From: Paraburkholderia sp. LEh10 | GTDB lineage: Bacteria > Pseudomonadota > Gammaproteobacteria > Burkholderiales > Burkholderiaceae | DNA: 64,000 nucleotides | Direction of reading: 5' to 3' | NCBI RefSeq assembly: GCF_017814945.1 | Contig: NZ_JAGIPX010000014.1 | Span: forward strand, 1 to 64,000 | Part shown: positions 43,303 to 52,375 of the stretch, piece after piece | How positions within the stretch are numbered: position 1 is the first letter of the stretch | Layout of the letters: each line of letters begins with the position of its first letter | Translations under genes and position numbers: made by a program | The notes under the pieces: model-generated | Seen by the model: the letters and a program-made list of their open reading frames with translations, nothing else | Databases searched by the model: none | What the model was told of the DNA's origin: nothing

Positions 43303-44595
43303 ATGTGGTACGCCCTCATCGATGCACACCGGCGCTTGACTCGCGCCATTACTGGAGGACAGCAGGATGTATGCGGCTCCGGGCCATTGACGGGCGCGCC
43401 ATTGTCCATGGCGGAGAACCCGGCGCACGCGTTCAACCATTGGCTGCTCAGATCGACGTGCGCGTTCGAGCAGGCCCCGCCGTTTGCGATCCATTCGGTT
43501 TTCAGCAACGGTGGCCATATAGCCGTCGATGAAACCGTTGTCGAATCGTTACCCACGGGCACGCTGCGCAAGTTCACGCGCATCGCGCCCGAGCCAGCGG
43601 GGAAATGGCCCGTCATGCTCTGCGCGCCCCTCGCCGGACACCACGCAGTCATGCTGCGAGAAACCGTCGAAACGTTGCTCAAAGAGCGCAACGTCTTCAT
43701 TACCGATTGGGCCGATGCGCGCGATGTGCCGCGCGAAGCAGGGTTACTTTCGCTCGACGACTACGTGCTGGCGATCGAACGCTTCATATGTGCCGCGCGG
43801 GCGCAGGGATCGCCTGTGCATGTCGTCGCCGTCTGCCAGGCAACCGTTCCGGCGCTCGCCGCCGCGGCGCTGCTCGCCAGCAATGGGCAGACGCCATTTG
43901 CCACTGTCTCGCTGCTCGGAGGACCCATCGATACCCGTCTCAATCCAACTTTCGTTGACCGCTTCGCGAGATCGCATACGCTCGACTGGTTTCGCGACAA
44001 TGTGATCGATCTTGTCCCGCCGACGTATCGCGGTGCGGGACGGCGCGTCTATCCAGGTTTTATCCAGCATGCGGCCATCGTCGCCGCGCATCCGGAACGG
44101 CATCTTTGTCTGGAGTCGACGTACTGGTCAGACTGGCTCGCGGGTGACGCGCAGGGCGCCCTGCAAGCATTGCGCGCATTGAACGAATACGCCGCCGTGC
44201 TGGATATGGCCGAATGCTATTTCCTCGACATCATCCGCGTGGTCTTTCATGAGCATCTGCTGCCACGCCAGAGCTGGTCGGTCGCGGGACGACGCGTGGC
44301 GACGCAAGCGCTTCGCGATACGCCCCTATGCACGATAGAGGGCGATCGCGACGACATAGCGGGCGCACAGCAAACTCACTGCGCGCATGTCATCTGCGAT
44401 GCGTCCCCGGCACGGCCAGACCGGCAGCTGACGATTCCGCGGTGCAATCACTATGACCTCTTCACGGGCTCGCGGTGGCGTGATGCCGTAAACCCGAGCC
44501 TGTGCGCGTTCTGGCGCGAGATCGAAAACGCCGCGCAGGACATTGCGCGCGAGCAGGGCGAAGTCAGGCGCGCGAAATACAGCAGACGGGCTTGA
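43303..44595 (+). CDS. phaZ: Intracellular poly(3-hydroxybutyrate) depolymerase
   Basis: The 430-residue protein has no signal peptide and matches the i-PhaZ family (PHB_depo_C). The nucleophile is a cysteine, Cys178 in VVAVCQATVPAL, as in Cupriavidus necator PhaZ1. The histidine is H383 in PRCNHYDLFTGSRWR, and IEGDRDDIAG supplies the acidic residue. It would mobilise native PHB granules into 3-hydroxybutyrate or oligomers for acetoacetyl-CoA metabolism. The start MWYALIDAHRR parallels the usual N-terminus, and GGAGG lies 13 bases upstream. Confidence 0.9.
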   Translation: MWYALIDAHRRLTRAITGGQQDVCGSGPLTGAPLSMAENPAHAFNHWLLRSTCAFEQAPPFAIHSVFSNGGHIAVDETVVESLPTGTLRKFTRIAPEPAGKWPVMLCAPLAGHHAVMLRETVETLLKERNVFITDWADARDVPREAGLLSLDDYVLAIERFICAARAQGSPVHVVAVCQATVPALAAAALLASNGQTPFATVSLLGGPIDTRLNPTFVDRFARSHTLDWFRDNVIDLVPPTYRGAGRRVYPGFIQHAAIVAAHPERHLCLESTYWSDWLAGDAQGALQALRALNEYAAVLDMAECYFLDIIRVVFHEHLLPRQSWSVAGRRVATQALRDTPLCTIEGDRDDIAGAQQTHCAHVICDASPARPDRQLTIPRCNHYDLFTGSRWRDAVNPSLCAFWREIENAAQDIAREQGEVRRAKYSRRA

Positions 44596-44768
44596 CCATC
44601 CGATCAGGAAGCAGGCAGTAGAGGACCGCGTCCGTCCCTTTCTTGTGCATCGGCAGCGCAACGCTTTTTTGAACTCGCGCCGTATTTCGCGCTTTCCCGC
44701 TCATATCGCAACTTTCGCGGATTCCGATCACGTGCGAAGTGGAAGTATCCGCTGCCCGGCAACCGGCA

Positions 44769-45611
44769 TTACGGCATATCCGCCCCGGAAGCCGGGCGAC
44801 AGGCCCCGCGAGGTTTATCGGAAGACTGCGCGATCGTTTCATGCATCGCGCGAAACTCCGCGTGCAGTCGCGCGATTTCGTCGTTCAGATGCTTGATGTC
44901 CCGATGCATTTCACGTCGCAGCGCCCTTTCCTCTTTTCCGATGAACGCCGCCGCAATGCTCGCGAAGACCAGCGATAACATGCCGTAGCCCAGCAGCACG
45001 ACGAAGACGGCGAACACACGCGAGGCAGGCGTGGTTGGGGCGATGTCGCCATATCCAACGGTTGCACTGCTTTCAAAGGCAAGCCAAAGCCCGTCGGTAT
45101 AGGAATGTACTCCGGGCTCGAGCCATAGAAAGCCTGCACCTGCCATTGCCAGCACGGCAGCGCCGCCGGCCAGCAGCCAGACAAGCCGGTTCGGCGTAAA
45201 GAACTCTTTTAGCGACAATCCGATCCGCACCGCGACCAGGCTCACGAATAACAATCGAAGCACCCATTCCGTCGTCTGCCAGGGCGGCGCGCCCCAACCC
45301 GCGCTGAATGCAGCACCCATCGTGACCACGATGTCGAATCGATTATGCGAAAGCAGCATTTTCGGCTTCTTGCTGAGGTGCAGTACCCAAAGGAGTGAAA
45401 CAGCGAAACCCGCAAACATGCACAGATAGAGAATTCGAGCGACGGCAAGCGCAACATCGTTTGTCGCAGTGAGCTCGATGTAAAAGGCAGGAATGGCCAG
45501 CAGGCTCCATGCGCACAAGAACCAGCGAATATGGCGCCACGCGCGTATCGCCCGCGGATTGTCGTGGGGTTCTACGCCACCGATTCTAAAAAAGCCGAGA
45601 CTGTTATCCAT
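44769..45611 (-). CDS. Potassium channel-like ion channel
   Basis: The 280-residue inner-membrane protein has about six hydrophobic segments and a pore loop with the K+ selectivity filter TVGYGD (T184-D189), preceded by GLWLAFESSA. The C-terminus (about 225-260) is a charged coiled-coil (KEERALRREMHRDIKHLNDEIARL), probably for tetramer assembly. The N-terminal segments lack a clear S4 arginine ladder, so voltage sensing is doubtful. It is convergent with the PHB depolymerase gene. Confidence 0.9.
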   Translation of the reverse strand: MDNSLGFFRIGGVEPHDNPRAIRAWRHIRWFLCAWSLLAIPAFYIELTATNDVALAVARILYLCMFAGFAVSLLWVLHLSKKPKMLLSHNRFDIVVTMGAAFSAGWGAPPWQTTEWVLRLLFVSLVAVRIGLSLKEFFTPNRLVWLLAGGAAVLAMAGAGFLWLEPGVHSYTDGLWLAFESSATVGYGDIAPTTPASRVFAVFVVLLGYGMLSLVFASIAAAFIGKEERALRREMHRDIKHLNDEIARLHAEFRAMHETIAQSSDKPRGACRPASGADMP

Positions 45612-45685
45612 CGCGCAAATAAACGTCGAACCATGTTCCGATATTGCATTCAGACCCTATGCTGGAAGGGCACGTAGCGTCGGAA

Positions 45686-46430
45686 TCACTCCATATGCAT
45701 TCCGCCGTTGATCGCCACGTTGGCCCCCGTAATGAACGCAGCCTCATCAGAGCAGAGAAATGCGACCAACGCGGCGACTTCTTCAGGACGTCCGAGTCGT
45801 CCAACAGGTATCTGTGGAAGAACCCTTGTTTCCATGATGTCGCGAGGCACCGCCTGAATCATTGTTGTCGTCAGGTAACCCGGCGATACCGTGTTGACTG
45901 TGATGCCTCGCTTCGCGACTTCCAGCGCCAGTGACTTGGTGAAGCCATGGACGCCGCACTTGGCAGCCGAATAGCTGGTCTGTCCAATCGCTCCTCGCGA
46001 TCCATTCACCGAGCCGATATTGACGATACGGCCATAACCACGTTCTGTCATGCCCGCCAGGAACGGCTTCGTCATGTTGAACAGTCCATCGAGATCGGTC
46101 CGCAGTACTGCGTCCCAGTCTGCCTTTGTCATGTGAGCACGTGATATCGCGCGTGATGCCCGCGTTGTTGATCAGGATGTCCACCTTCCCCAGTTCGTCG
46201 AGCACGCGCTTCGCGCATTGCTCACATGAATTGAAGTCCGCGATATCGGCCTCGTACGCACGGAAATGGCGGCCTGAATCGCGTTCCGCCATCAGCCAGG
46301 TCGTGACATGATTGTTTCGCGCCGAGTGCGACATCGCCACGACGATTCCCGCGTCGTGCAACGCCCTGCTGATTGCAGCCCCAAGTCCTCCCATCCCGCC
46401 CGTCACAAAAGCCACACGTCCTGTTTGCAT
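45686..46430 (-). pseudogene. Acetoacetyl-CoA reductase-like SDR, frameshifted
   Basis: Two frames together make one PhaB/FabG-like reductase of about 248 residues. The first (from ATG 46430, AGGAGC upstream) gives VAFVTGGMGGLGAAISRAL and LINNAGITRDIT. The second gives MTKADWDAVLRTDL, GRIVNIGSVNGSRGAIGQ, YSAAKCGVHGFTKS, NTVSPGYLTTTMI and NGGMHME. The break is near 46132-46140, within GATATCACGTGCTCACATG, where about two bases seem to be missing. It would have reduced acetoacetyl-CoA to 3-hydroxybutyryl-CoA for PHB synthesis. It may be real inactivation or a sequencing error. Confidence 0.85.
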
Positions 46431-46619
46431 GTCAAGCTCCTATGGAAGCGGTCTGACCGGCTGACGCAGACGATTCAGGACCAATCACGCGCCGCAAAAA
46501 AGCGAACGGTGCCACGGGCTCGACTTCCCGCTTCATGAACAATGCCACTCCGGGCTGCGCTGTTCAAATGAATAGCCGAACCCGCCGTTCACAATCTAGC
46601 CGCGCATCATTCAAGGCGC

Positions 46620-46633
46620 TTGACCTGCATCAA
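46620..46633. promoter_or_regulatory. FNR/ANR-type box, upstream copy
   Basis: TTGACCTGCATCAA differs from TTGAT-N4-ATCAA at one base. Its centre is about 110 bp upstream of the nitroreductase-like start and 36 bp from the second copy. It also lies upstream of the divergent SDR gene. Confidence 0.6.
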
Positions 46634-46655
46634 GCGACCTCTCGACATGAGACGT

Positions 46656-46669
46656 TTGACTTGCCTCAA
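46656..46669. promoter_or_regulatory. FNR/ANR-type box, promoter-proximal copy
   Basis: TTGACTTGCCTCAA has two mismatches but keeps TTGA-N6-TCAA. Its centre is about 74 bp upstream of the nitroreductase-like start codon, the same spacing as at other genes in this island. Confidence 0.55.
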
Positions 46670-46735
46670 GGGTGTATCGACCTTGCATGCCAGGATAGGG
46701 AAAGATCCCTCTTCGGATCGAGCAAGGAAATCCAG

Positions 46736-47766
46736 ATGAACAATGCTACGTCCCAATCGGCATGGGAGCCGGACGAACGGCTTTTCGACGCCTCCGCGTT
46801 GATCGAGCAGCAGTTGCGCTTCGCATTGCAATACGCCGTGCTCGCCCCTTCGAATCACAACACCCAACCGTGGCGATTCATCGTCGATCACGACACCGTG
46901 CAGGTATGCGCCGATCGCCTGCGTGCATTGCCCGTTGTCGATCCGTTCGATCGCGAGCTACTGATCAGTTGTGGTGCGGCGCTTTTCAATCTCCGTGTAG
47001 CTTTGAGTTATTTTCGACTGGGCTACGCAATTACGCTGTTTCCGTCGGAAACGGATCCCGACATCGTCGCTCACCTGAAGGTATCGCCTAACGGTCGGCG
47101 CGATGCAGACCTCGCCGGTCTTTTCGAGTCCATGAAGAAGCGCGTAACAACTCGGGCGCCATTCGCAGACGAGCCCGTCGCCGAAGCCCTGCAAACGAAA
47201 CTGGTCGGCGCGTGCGATGCGGAAGGTGCGATGGCCAGTTGCGTGGACGCGCGATCGTCACGACAGGCAATCGCGGACCTCATCGCAGAAGCCGATCACA
47301 TCCAGTTCGCAGATCCGCGTTTTCGGCGCGAACTCGCAAGCTGGATTCACCACGCAGGCTCGGAGACGGCATGCCAGCGTATGGGACGGCAGTTGGTGGC
47401 CTGCTCGATCTTGCCGTGCCTCTCTTCACGTCGGTTGTTCGCGTATTCGACGTTGGTGCCGGAACCCCTGCTACACCTCAGCGGCTCGTCGAAGGGTCGC
47501 CGCTGCTTGTTTGCATCGCAACGATGCGCGACGACCGCGAAGCGTGGGTAGCTGCGGGGCAGGCGCTCGAACGGATGCTGCTGGTTGCGGCTTCCGAGGG
47601 TCTGACTGCTTCATACCTCAATCAACCGATCGAAGTCGGCACGCTGCGCGAGCGGCTCAGGGTTCTGTTGCGTGTCAACGGCACCCCGCAGTTGCTACTG
47701 CGCGTTGGCCGCGGGCCGTATGTGAATCATGCGCCGAGACGCCCTCTGTCGGATGCAGTGAATTGA
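46736..47766 (+). pseudogene. Nitroreductase-like (Acg-type) flavoprotein, frameshifted
   Basis: ATG 46736 follows AAGGAAA. The first frame gives ALQYAVLAPSNHNTQPWRF, an FMN-binding nitroreductase signature, up to FRRELASWIH. Near 47350 the reading continues in another frame as PRRLGDGMPAYG, AAGQALERMLLVAASEGLTA and SYLNQPIEVGTLRERLRVL, ending at 47766. A one-base indel explains this. The complete protein would have about 340 residues, like the Acg/Rv2032 family tied to hypoxia regulons. Two FNR-like boxes lie upstream. Confidence 0.82.
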
Positions 47767-47869
47767 TTCCTGTATTTCATTCGTCGTTCTCCGCCCGTTA
47801 CGATCGCAACCCGTTCAGCATGAAGTCCAACTATTAACCAGCTTGTAGAGCCATCAAGGAGTCTTTGCC

Positions 47870-48211
47870 GTGGCCCGTACACATTCAGGCTTACTATTCG
47901 CGTGCGCGTCCCTGATGTTCACTCATGCGAACGCTGCCGATGCGCACCCGAACGAACCAACCGAACTCGTCGACCAACAGCACTGCATGTTCTGCCATAC
48001 ATCCGATGCGCCTTTTCTTGCGCCGTCGTTTCATCAGATCGCGGATCGGTATCGCGATGTGCCCAACGCGGCCAGCATGCTCGAACACAAGCTAAGAAAG
48101 GGCGGCCGGGCGCACTGGGGGGATACTGCCATGCCCCTGCCACCCGAGCGAGGCGGACCGCTCTCCGCTGAAGATGCCCACAAACTGATTGAGTGGGTCA
48201 TGTCTCAATGA
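47870..48211 (+). CDS. Small periplasmic c-type cytochrome
   Basis: A GTG start at 47870, nine bases after AAGGAG, gives a 113-residue protein with a signal peptide (about 1-22, ending HANA). There is one haem-attachment motif, C39-x-x-C42-H43 (QHCMFCHTSD), and a probable axial Met in GDTAMPLPP. It resembles class I cytochromes of the c551/c552 type that shuttle electrons in the periplasm, consistent with a low-oxygen respiratory role in this island. Confidence 0.88.
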   Translation: MARTHSGLLFACASLMFTHANAADAHPNEPTELVDQQHCMFCHTSDAPFLAPSFHQIADRYRDVPNAASMLEHKLRKGGRAHWGDTAMPLPPERGGPLSAEDAHKLIEWVMSQ

Positions 48212-48503
48212 CTGGTTACACACGCAAAAACTTTACATACGACTGGTTAAGGAACCTTCGCTGAAAATCAGCGTCTGTCTAGATTCATTCGAACGCGCCG
48301 ACGCCGTCTATGCCGTTCTCCGACCCGATTGCAAGTCGCGCAAACCGTGACGTCTCGCTTAAGCATGAACCTTCAGACGATACGATTTAAACGGGCATTG
48401 GCGACACCCTGACGCATACCGAAGCTTTCATCTGACTCTATAGTTGATATGTCAACGATGACTGTGGCAGATCAAAAAGCCACGAACACGATCGGAGGAT
48501 CTC
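48212..48503. other. Intergenic region with an inverted repeat
   Basis: No gene is seen. GTTGA-TATG-TCAAC (48443-48456) is a perfect inverted repeat about 48 bp before the next gene. Its arm spacing is wrong for FNR, so any regulator is unknown. Confidence 0.45.
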
Positions 48504-48881
48504 ATGCGCATCACGCTCCATCTCGACACATTTAATCGCATCGACCCCAATGCCTACGCTATTCTTTGGCTCGACTACGACACGCACAAGTGGTCTCGCG
48601 AAGGTCATAACGGTCTCCATTTTCCCGAATGGGGAGATTTGCGAGTCGATGCCCGCGGCACGCTAGTCTGCGGTCAGCATGACGCGCGCCCCGTGTTCAT
48701 CCTCGAAGGTCTCGCAATGGAAGCCGACCCTGGCCCGTTCGAGGGCGAATCGGGCGAGGCACTCTTGTGCTGCAATGAAGGCGAAAGCGAATCACGCGTT
48801 ACAGGGCATTGGCATGTGCAGTGCGTCGACAAGGACGCAGTGCTTGCCGAGCACAGCGTATTCGCGGAGGACGAAGTATGA
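48504..48881 (+). CDS. Hypothetical protein, first of a small-gene run
   Basis: The 125-residue soluble acidic protein follows CGGAGGATCTC, a strong Shine-Dalgarno. It is rich in Asp, Glu, His and Trp (NAYAILWLDYDTHKW; GHWHVQCVDKD) and has three cysteines. No signal peptide or membrane segment is visible. Its stop overlaps the next start as ATGA. I do not recognise a family. Confidence 0.65.
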   Translation: MRITLHLDTFNRIDPNAYAILWLDYDTHKWSREGHNGLHFPEWGDLRVDARGTLVCGQHDARPVFILEGLAMEADPGPFEGESGEALLCCNEGESESRVTGHWHVQCVDKDAVLAEHSVFAEDEV

Positions 48882-49054
48882 AGCGAATCCGTCGGCGGCG
48901 AGTGTCGCGCGGGCACATATACGTTGAGCTCTTATGCGGTCAAACCACCCGACGCTCGGTCTCAATCAGCAAGAGTTACCCGTCTGACGAGAGCGATAAT
49001 TTCCCGTTGGGCAATGCTGAAAGATTTCGCGACGCGGACCAGCATTGCGCGTAG
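48878..49054 (+). CDS. Small basic hypothetical protein, coupled to the preceding gene
   Basis: A 58-residue frame starting by ATGA overlap with the gene at 48504. The N-terminus is strongly basic (KRIRRRR) and the rest is polar. Coupling is the main evidence; there is no recognised domain. Confidence 0.35.
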   Translation: MKRIRRRRVSRGHIYVELLCGQTTRRSVSISKSYPSDESDNFPLGNAERFRDADQHCA

Positions 49055-49227
49055 TATGAGTCTGTTAGCCGATACCCGCGTTCGCGTTGGAACGCCCGGT
49101 ACAGTCGGCGTTCACGCCGCCGCAACGGCGGCTCCGGGTTTCTGCGCGAATAGGGTCGGGTGATAACGACCGGTTGCCATTAGCCTCCCGAGACCGTGCC
49201 GCGTCACGCGGCGAAATAGAGGTATCT

Positions 49228-49515
49228 ATGGCAGACGCTATTCACCTTTACAAGGGACTGGAAGTTCATCCGCTTGTTTACCTGCACGTGCCCACCCGGC
49301 CCGGCTTCGCCCCCGACTATGATGAGGGCTTCGACGCGGCCGTTCGGATCAGGGAGCCCGATGGTGACAGTTTCAACGCCAGAAGCCGCGTCTTTCGGCT
49401 GCATGTCGACGCGCCGTTTCTGAGTGCGGGCGACGCAAGGCGCGCCTCAACTGCTTACGGCGAGCTGCTCATCGACAAATGCGTGCCGGGCAAGACCATC
49501 TGGGATGGTGAGTAG
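49228..49515 (+). CDS. Hypothetical protein, 95 residues
   Basis: ATG 49228 lies after AGAGGTATCT. The soluble product starts MADAIHLYKGLEVHPLVY and is rich in aromatic and acidic residues, with a compact look (FRLHVDAPFLSAGDA). There is no signal peptide. It belongs to the run of small genes at 48.5-50.6 kb. Function unknown. Confidence 0.6.
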   Translation: MADAIHLYKGLEVHPLVYLHVPTRPGFAPDYDEGFDAAVRIREPDGDSFNARSRVFRLHVDAPFLSAGDARRASTAYGELLIDKCVPGKTIWDGE

Positions 49516-49684
49516 CGAAGCGGTTCATTCCGGCCTTTCGACGATCGCTTCGTCTATGTGATCCGCGAGCAGCGGCACGCCATCGCTCTTTTCGAACTGC
49601 GTTTGCAAACGCGTCCCGGCGCGCGCCCGGGTCGCGCGCACATCATAGGTGTTGGGTTCAGCAACGGCCCATGTAGCACCGTTA

Positions 49685-49698
49685 TTCGAATATTCGAA
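49685..49698. promoter_or_regulatory. 14-bp perfect palindrome, candidate operator
   Basis: TTCGAATATTCGAA is a perfect palindrome made of two TTCGAA hexamers around TA, 21 bp upstream of the start at 49720. It is a plausible repressor site, with no regulator assigned. Confidence 0.35.
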
Positions 49699-49719
49699 CT
49701 ACTTATCTCATGAGGTGTC

Positions 49720-49950
49720 ATGTCTCAACTCGACGATCTGATCATGCAGCATCGCAGTGTGGAGACAGAAATTGCACGCCGCGAAAGAGAACTGAACACT
49801 TGTCGGCTATCTATCGATGAGCGCGTGGCGACGGGCACGACGATCATCCCGCGTCATGACACGTTGACATTTCTGGAGGCGCAACTGCGTCGGTACAAGC
49901 TGAGACGCGAACGGCTGCGTCTAGCGATTGCCCGAACCCGTGCCACCTGA
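49720..49950 (+). CDS. Small coiled-coil hypothetical protein
   Basis: The 76-residue protein follows GAGGTGTC. It has two charged helices (LIMQHRSVETEIARRERELN; FLEAQLRRYKLRRERLRLAI) likely to form a hairpin coiled coil, linked by a short Thr/Pro-rich turn. Function unknown. Confidence 0.6.
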   Translation: MSQLDDLIMQHRSVETEIARRERELNTCRLSIDERVATGTTIIPRHDTLTFLEAQLRRYKLRRERLRLAIARTRAT

Positions 49951-50045
49951 TCGCGATCGGAAGCATATCGGGCGCGGGTCGAATCGGTCTCGTGCCCGCT
50001 GTCCGGGCGCTGGCCATGTCCGCAGCATGCGGTGAGGAGAAACAG

Positions 50046-50294
50046 ATGGATGCTTATCCGGCAGCTTTTCGTATCGATCCGACTCCGCGCCGGGCCGACG
50101 GTGAATATATTGCCCATGCGCGAATCAGTTGTAGTGACCACGACGGGCGTGAGTACGATGTCCATCTAAGCGGTGATCTGGCCGGCTTCGATCTCCGGGA
50201 AGACGCGATCCGCTTCGCCGCCGACTGGGCAACGGAATGGCTCGAGACGCACTGCGGATCGTGCCAGTGGCAATCCGGCGATCGTCGTACATGA
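50046..50294 (+). CDS. Hypothetical protein, 82 residues
   Basis: ATG 50046 follows GAGGAGAAACAG. The small soluble protein has a beta-rich start (YIAHARISCSDHDGREYDVHL) and a helical end (AIRFAADWATEWLETH), plus a C-x-x-C pair near the C-terminus. Function unknown. Confidence 0.6.
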   Translation: MDAYPAAFRIDPTPRRADGEYIAHARISCSDHDGREYDVHLSGDLAGFDLREDAIRFAADWATEWLETHCGSCQWQSGDRRT

Positions 50295-50330
50295 CAGGGC
50301 ATGACCCTCGCAGGCGCATGGAGAATGCAC

Positions 50331-50633
50331 ATGGCGACCACCGAGGCGCTCTCGACGCTGGCCCAGTATCTTGAGCTTTCTCTTGATGCGAGCGGCAGCG
50401 TCATCATGATGCAAAGGTGCGACAACCTTTGCGCAATGTATATCGGCGACGCCACTAAAGATCAGGGACAGTGGGAGTACTTTGGCGTAATAGCCGCGCT
50501 TATTGCGGGCGACATTCTCAAAATGACCCGTTCCGGTTCAAACCGAATCGAAATCGACGGGCAGAAATACCGGTTTGTTCGAAGCTTCACGCATTTCGAG
50601 GACCGTGGAGCGATTGTCTTTTCGCCCACGTAA
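50331..50633 (+). CDS. Hypothetical protein, 100 residues
   Basis: ATG 50331 is seven bases after GGAG; an upstream ATG at 50301 is in frame. The product seems a small mixed alpha/beta protein (STLAQYLELSLDASGSVIMM; RIEIDGQKYRFVRSFTHFE). It is the last of the small-gene run. Function unknown. Confidence 0.55.
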   Translation: MATTEALSTLAQYLELSLDASGSVIMMQRCDNLCAMYIGDATKDQGQWEYFGVIAALIAGDILKMTRSGSNRIEIDGQKYRFVRSFTHFEDRGAIVFSPT

Positions 50634-50776
50634 GGCCCTCACACCGCCAACTTCATTTCTCTCGAAGCACTCGAAGACTGCGACGCAAGCAACGGCGGGT
50701 ACAGCGCAGCACGGGTGCGCGGTTCAACCGCGCGCCCAGCAGCATGGATCTATTCGTCGAGATCCTTAGACGCTGT

Positions 50777-51100
50777 TTATTGGCCGGCATTGGCCGGCGA
50801 TACGACGGATGGCGTCGCCAGCGTGTTGTTGGTCTTTGGAGCGGGCGTCGAGCTATTGTTCGGGGTCGTCTGCGTACCCTGGTTCGTCGACCCGGCGCTC
50901 ATGCCGCTATCCGAGCTGGTGGCGCCAGGCGTGCCATAGCCGCTCGTTGAATCATTCATCTGGTTCGTGGCCGGGCTGGACGTGCTGCCGTGGCTCGACG
51001 AACCTTCGCCGGCCGATCCTCCGCCCGCCTGTGCATAAGCGCCGCCCGACAGCGCGAGCGCGGCGACGGCCGCGATCAATGCACGCGTTGCCTTGTTCAT
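50777..51100 (-). CDS. Exported low-complexity Ser/Thr/Gly-rich protein
   Basis: The 107-residue protein has a signal peptide (MNKATRALIAAVAALALSG, cleavage near AYA-QA) and a mature part made almost only of Ser, Thr, Gly, Asn and Pro, expected to be disordered in the periplasm. AAGGAGGT is a full-consensus Shine-Dalgarno. Similar short exported proteins are common in Burkholderia; their role is unknown. Confidence 0.8.
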   Translation of the reverse strand: MNKATRALIAAVAALALSGGAYAQAGGGSAGEGSSSHGSTSSPATNQMNDSTSGYGTPGATSSDSGMSAGSTNQGTQTTPNNSSTPAPKTNNTLATPSVVSPANAGQ

Positions 51101-51223
51101 GATCCGTACCTCCTTGATTGCAATGGAATGTCGGCGCAGGCGATTCGCCGCCTGCTTGACAATGAACTGCGCAATCAGCGTGCCCCCGACTTGTGCGCAC
51201 CGGTTCCACGGCCCTGCGAGTAG

Positions 51224-52090
51224 TCAGGCCGGCCGCGACACGATCTCGCTCAGAACCCTACCGAGTTCGACCCGGCCGCGAACGACCTCCTCGGGATCGC
51301 TTTCGAAATCGATCCAGCCTTCGTTGAATCCGTCCAGCATCCGCATCCGTGGCAGTGGATGCTTCATGCCCTGCGAGCGGAACAGCGCTTCCCAGTTCTG
51401 CCTGTCGACAACCTCCGCGCGCACCGGGCGATCGAGCACCCGGGCGAAGGCCGACGCGAGGTCGTTGGGACTCACTCGACGCGGGCCTTCGAGCTCGACG
51501 GTCCGCACGCCGCTCCATGTTTGCCGGAGCAATTCGGCCGCAACGCGGCCTACGTCGGCCGTCGCGACCATCGGCACGGGCTTGTCGAGCGGCTGCAGGT
51601 AACTGGCGATGACGCCATCGTCACGTGCGGACGCGACATCCCATGCGGCGTTCTCCATGAACCAGCCAGGCCTCAGGAATGCGACCGGCATCGGCAGCTC
51701 CCGCAGTGCGTGCTCCATCAGCGTGCGTTGCGTGAGCAGATTGCTCTGTCCGGCCTGTGCGCCGATCGTTGACAGGCAAACCACTTTTTCAGGGCGCGCC
51801 TTCAGAATCGCCGTGTACACGGCATCGATCACCGCGCGCGCTTCGGGAAACCCCGGCGCCGGATCGAACTCTGAAGGCGGCAAGATGAACACGCCCGTCG
51901 CGCGCTCGAACGCGGCAGCGAGCGACGAAGCGTCCTCCATGCGGGCCGTCGCAAGCTCGCAACCGCGCTCTGCCCACGAACTGGCCCGCGCGGCGTCGCG
52001 CACGACTGCACGCACCGGCTGACCAGACGCCAGAAGCTCGCGGGCCAATGCGCCGCCGACCTTACCTGTGATTCCTGTGATTGCATACAT
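51224..52090 (-). CDS. NmrA/atypical SDR NAD(P)-binding protein
   Basis: The 288-residue protein (ATG 52090) starts with the atypical SDR motif YAITGITGKVGGALAREL. It has the NmrA-like pattern VVRDAARASSWAERGCELA and LRPGWFMENAAWD. It lacks a YxxxK catalytic pair, so it may be a redox sensor or an NQO-like reductase (QorB group). It is divergent from the LysR gene at 52502, whose likely operator lies between them. Confidence 0.85.
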   Translation of the reverse strand: MYAITGITGKVGGALARELLASGQPVRAVVRDAARASSWAERGCELATARMEDASSLAAAFERATGVFILPPSEFDPAPGFPEARAVIDAVYTAILKARPEKVVCLSTIGAQAGQSNLLTQRTLMEHALRELPMPVAFLRPGWFMENAAWDVASARDDGVIASYLQPLDKPVPMVATADVGRVAAELLRQTWSGVRTVELEGPRRVSPNDLASAFARVLDRPVRAEVVDRQNWEALFRSQGMKHPLPRMRMLDGFNEGWIDFESDPEEVVRGRVELGRVLSEIVSRPA

Positions 52091-52375
52091 TGCTTGCTTT
52101 CTCCATGCGTGGATGTGTACGGTGATGCCGCGCCGATGTGCGGGTGGCGGTTCGCTCAGGCGCAACGCAAACCGTCGCAAAACGCCTGCTCGAACTGTCC
52201 GTAGCGATTCACGAAGCGGGCATCACAAACCCGCCAGGCGTCGCGACGGCCAGCAGGCTCGACGCACCGTTCAGAAGGCGGCGACGGTCCGATCGGCGGG
52301 ACGGAACATCTTTCGTGACGTGCATTCTGGACAAGCGCCCATCGAAACAAAATGACATGAATGGCATTAGATAAA

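Noticed and set aside
48443..48456. GTTGATATGTCAAC as an FNR box
   Set aside because: The arms are separated by 4 bp rather than the 6 bp between TTGA and TCAA in FNR sites; kept only as an unassigned inverted repeat.
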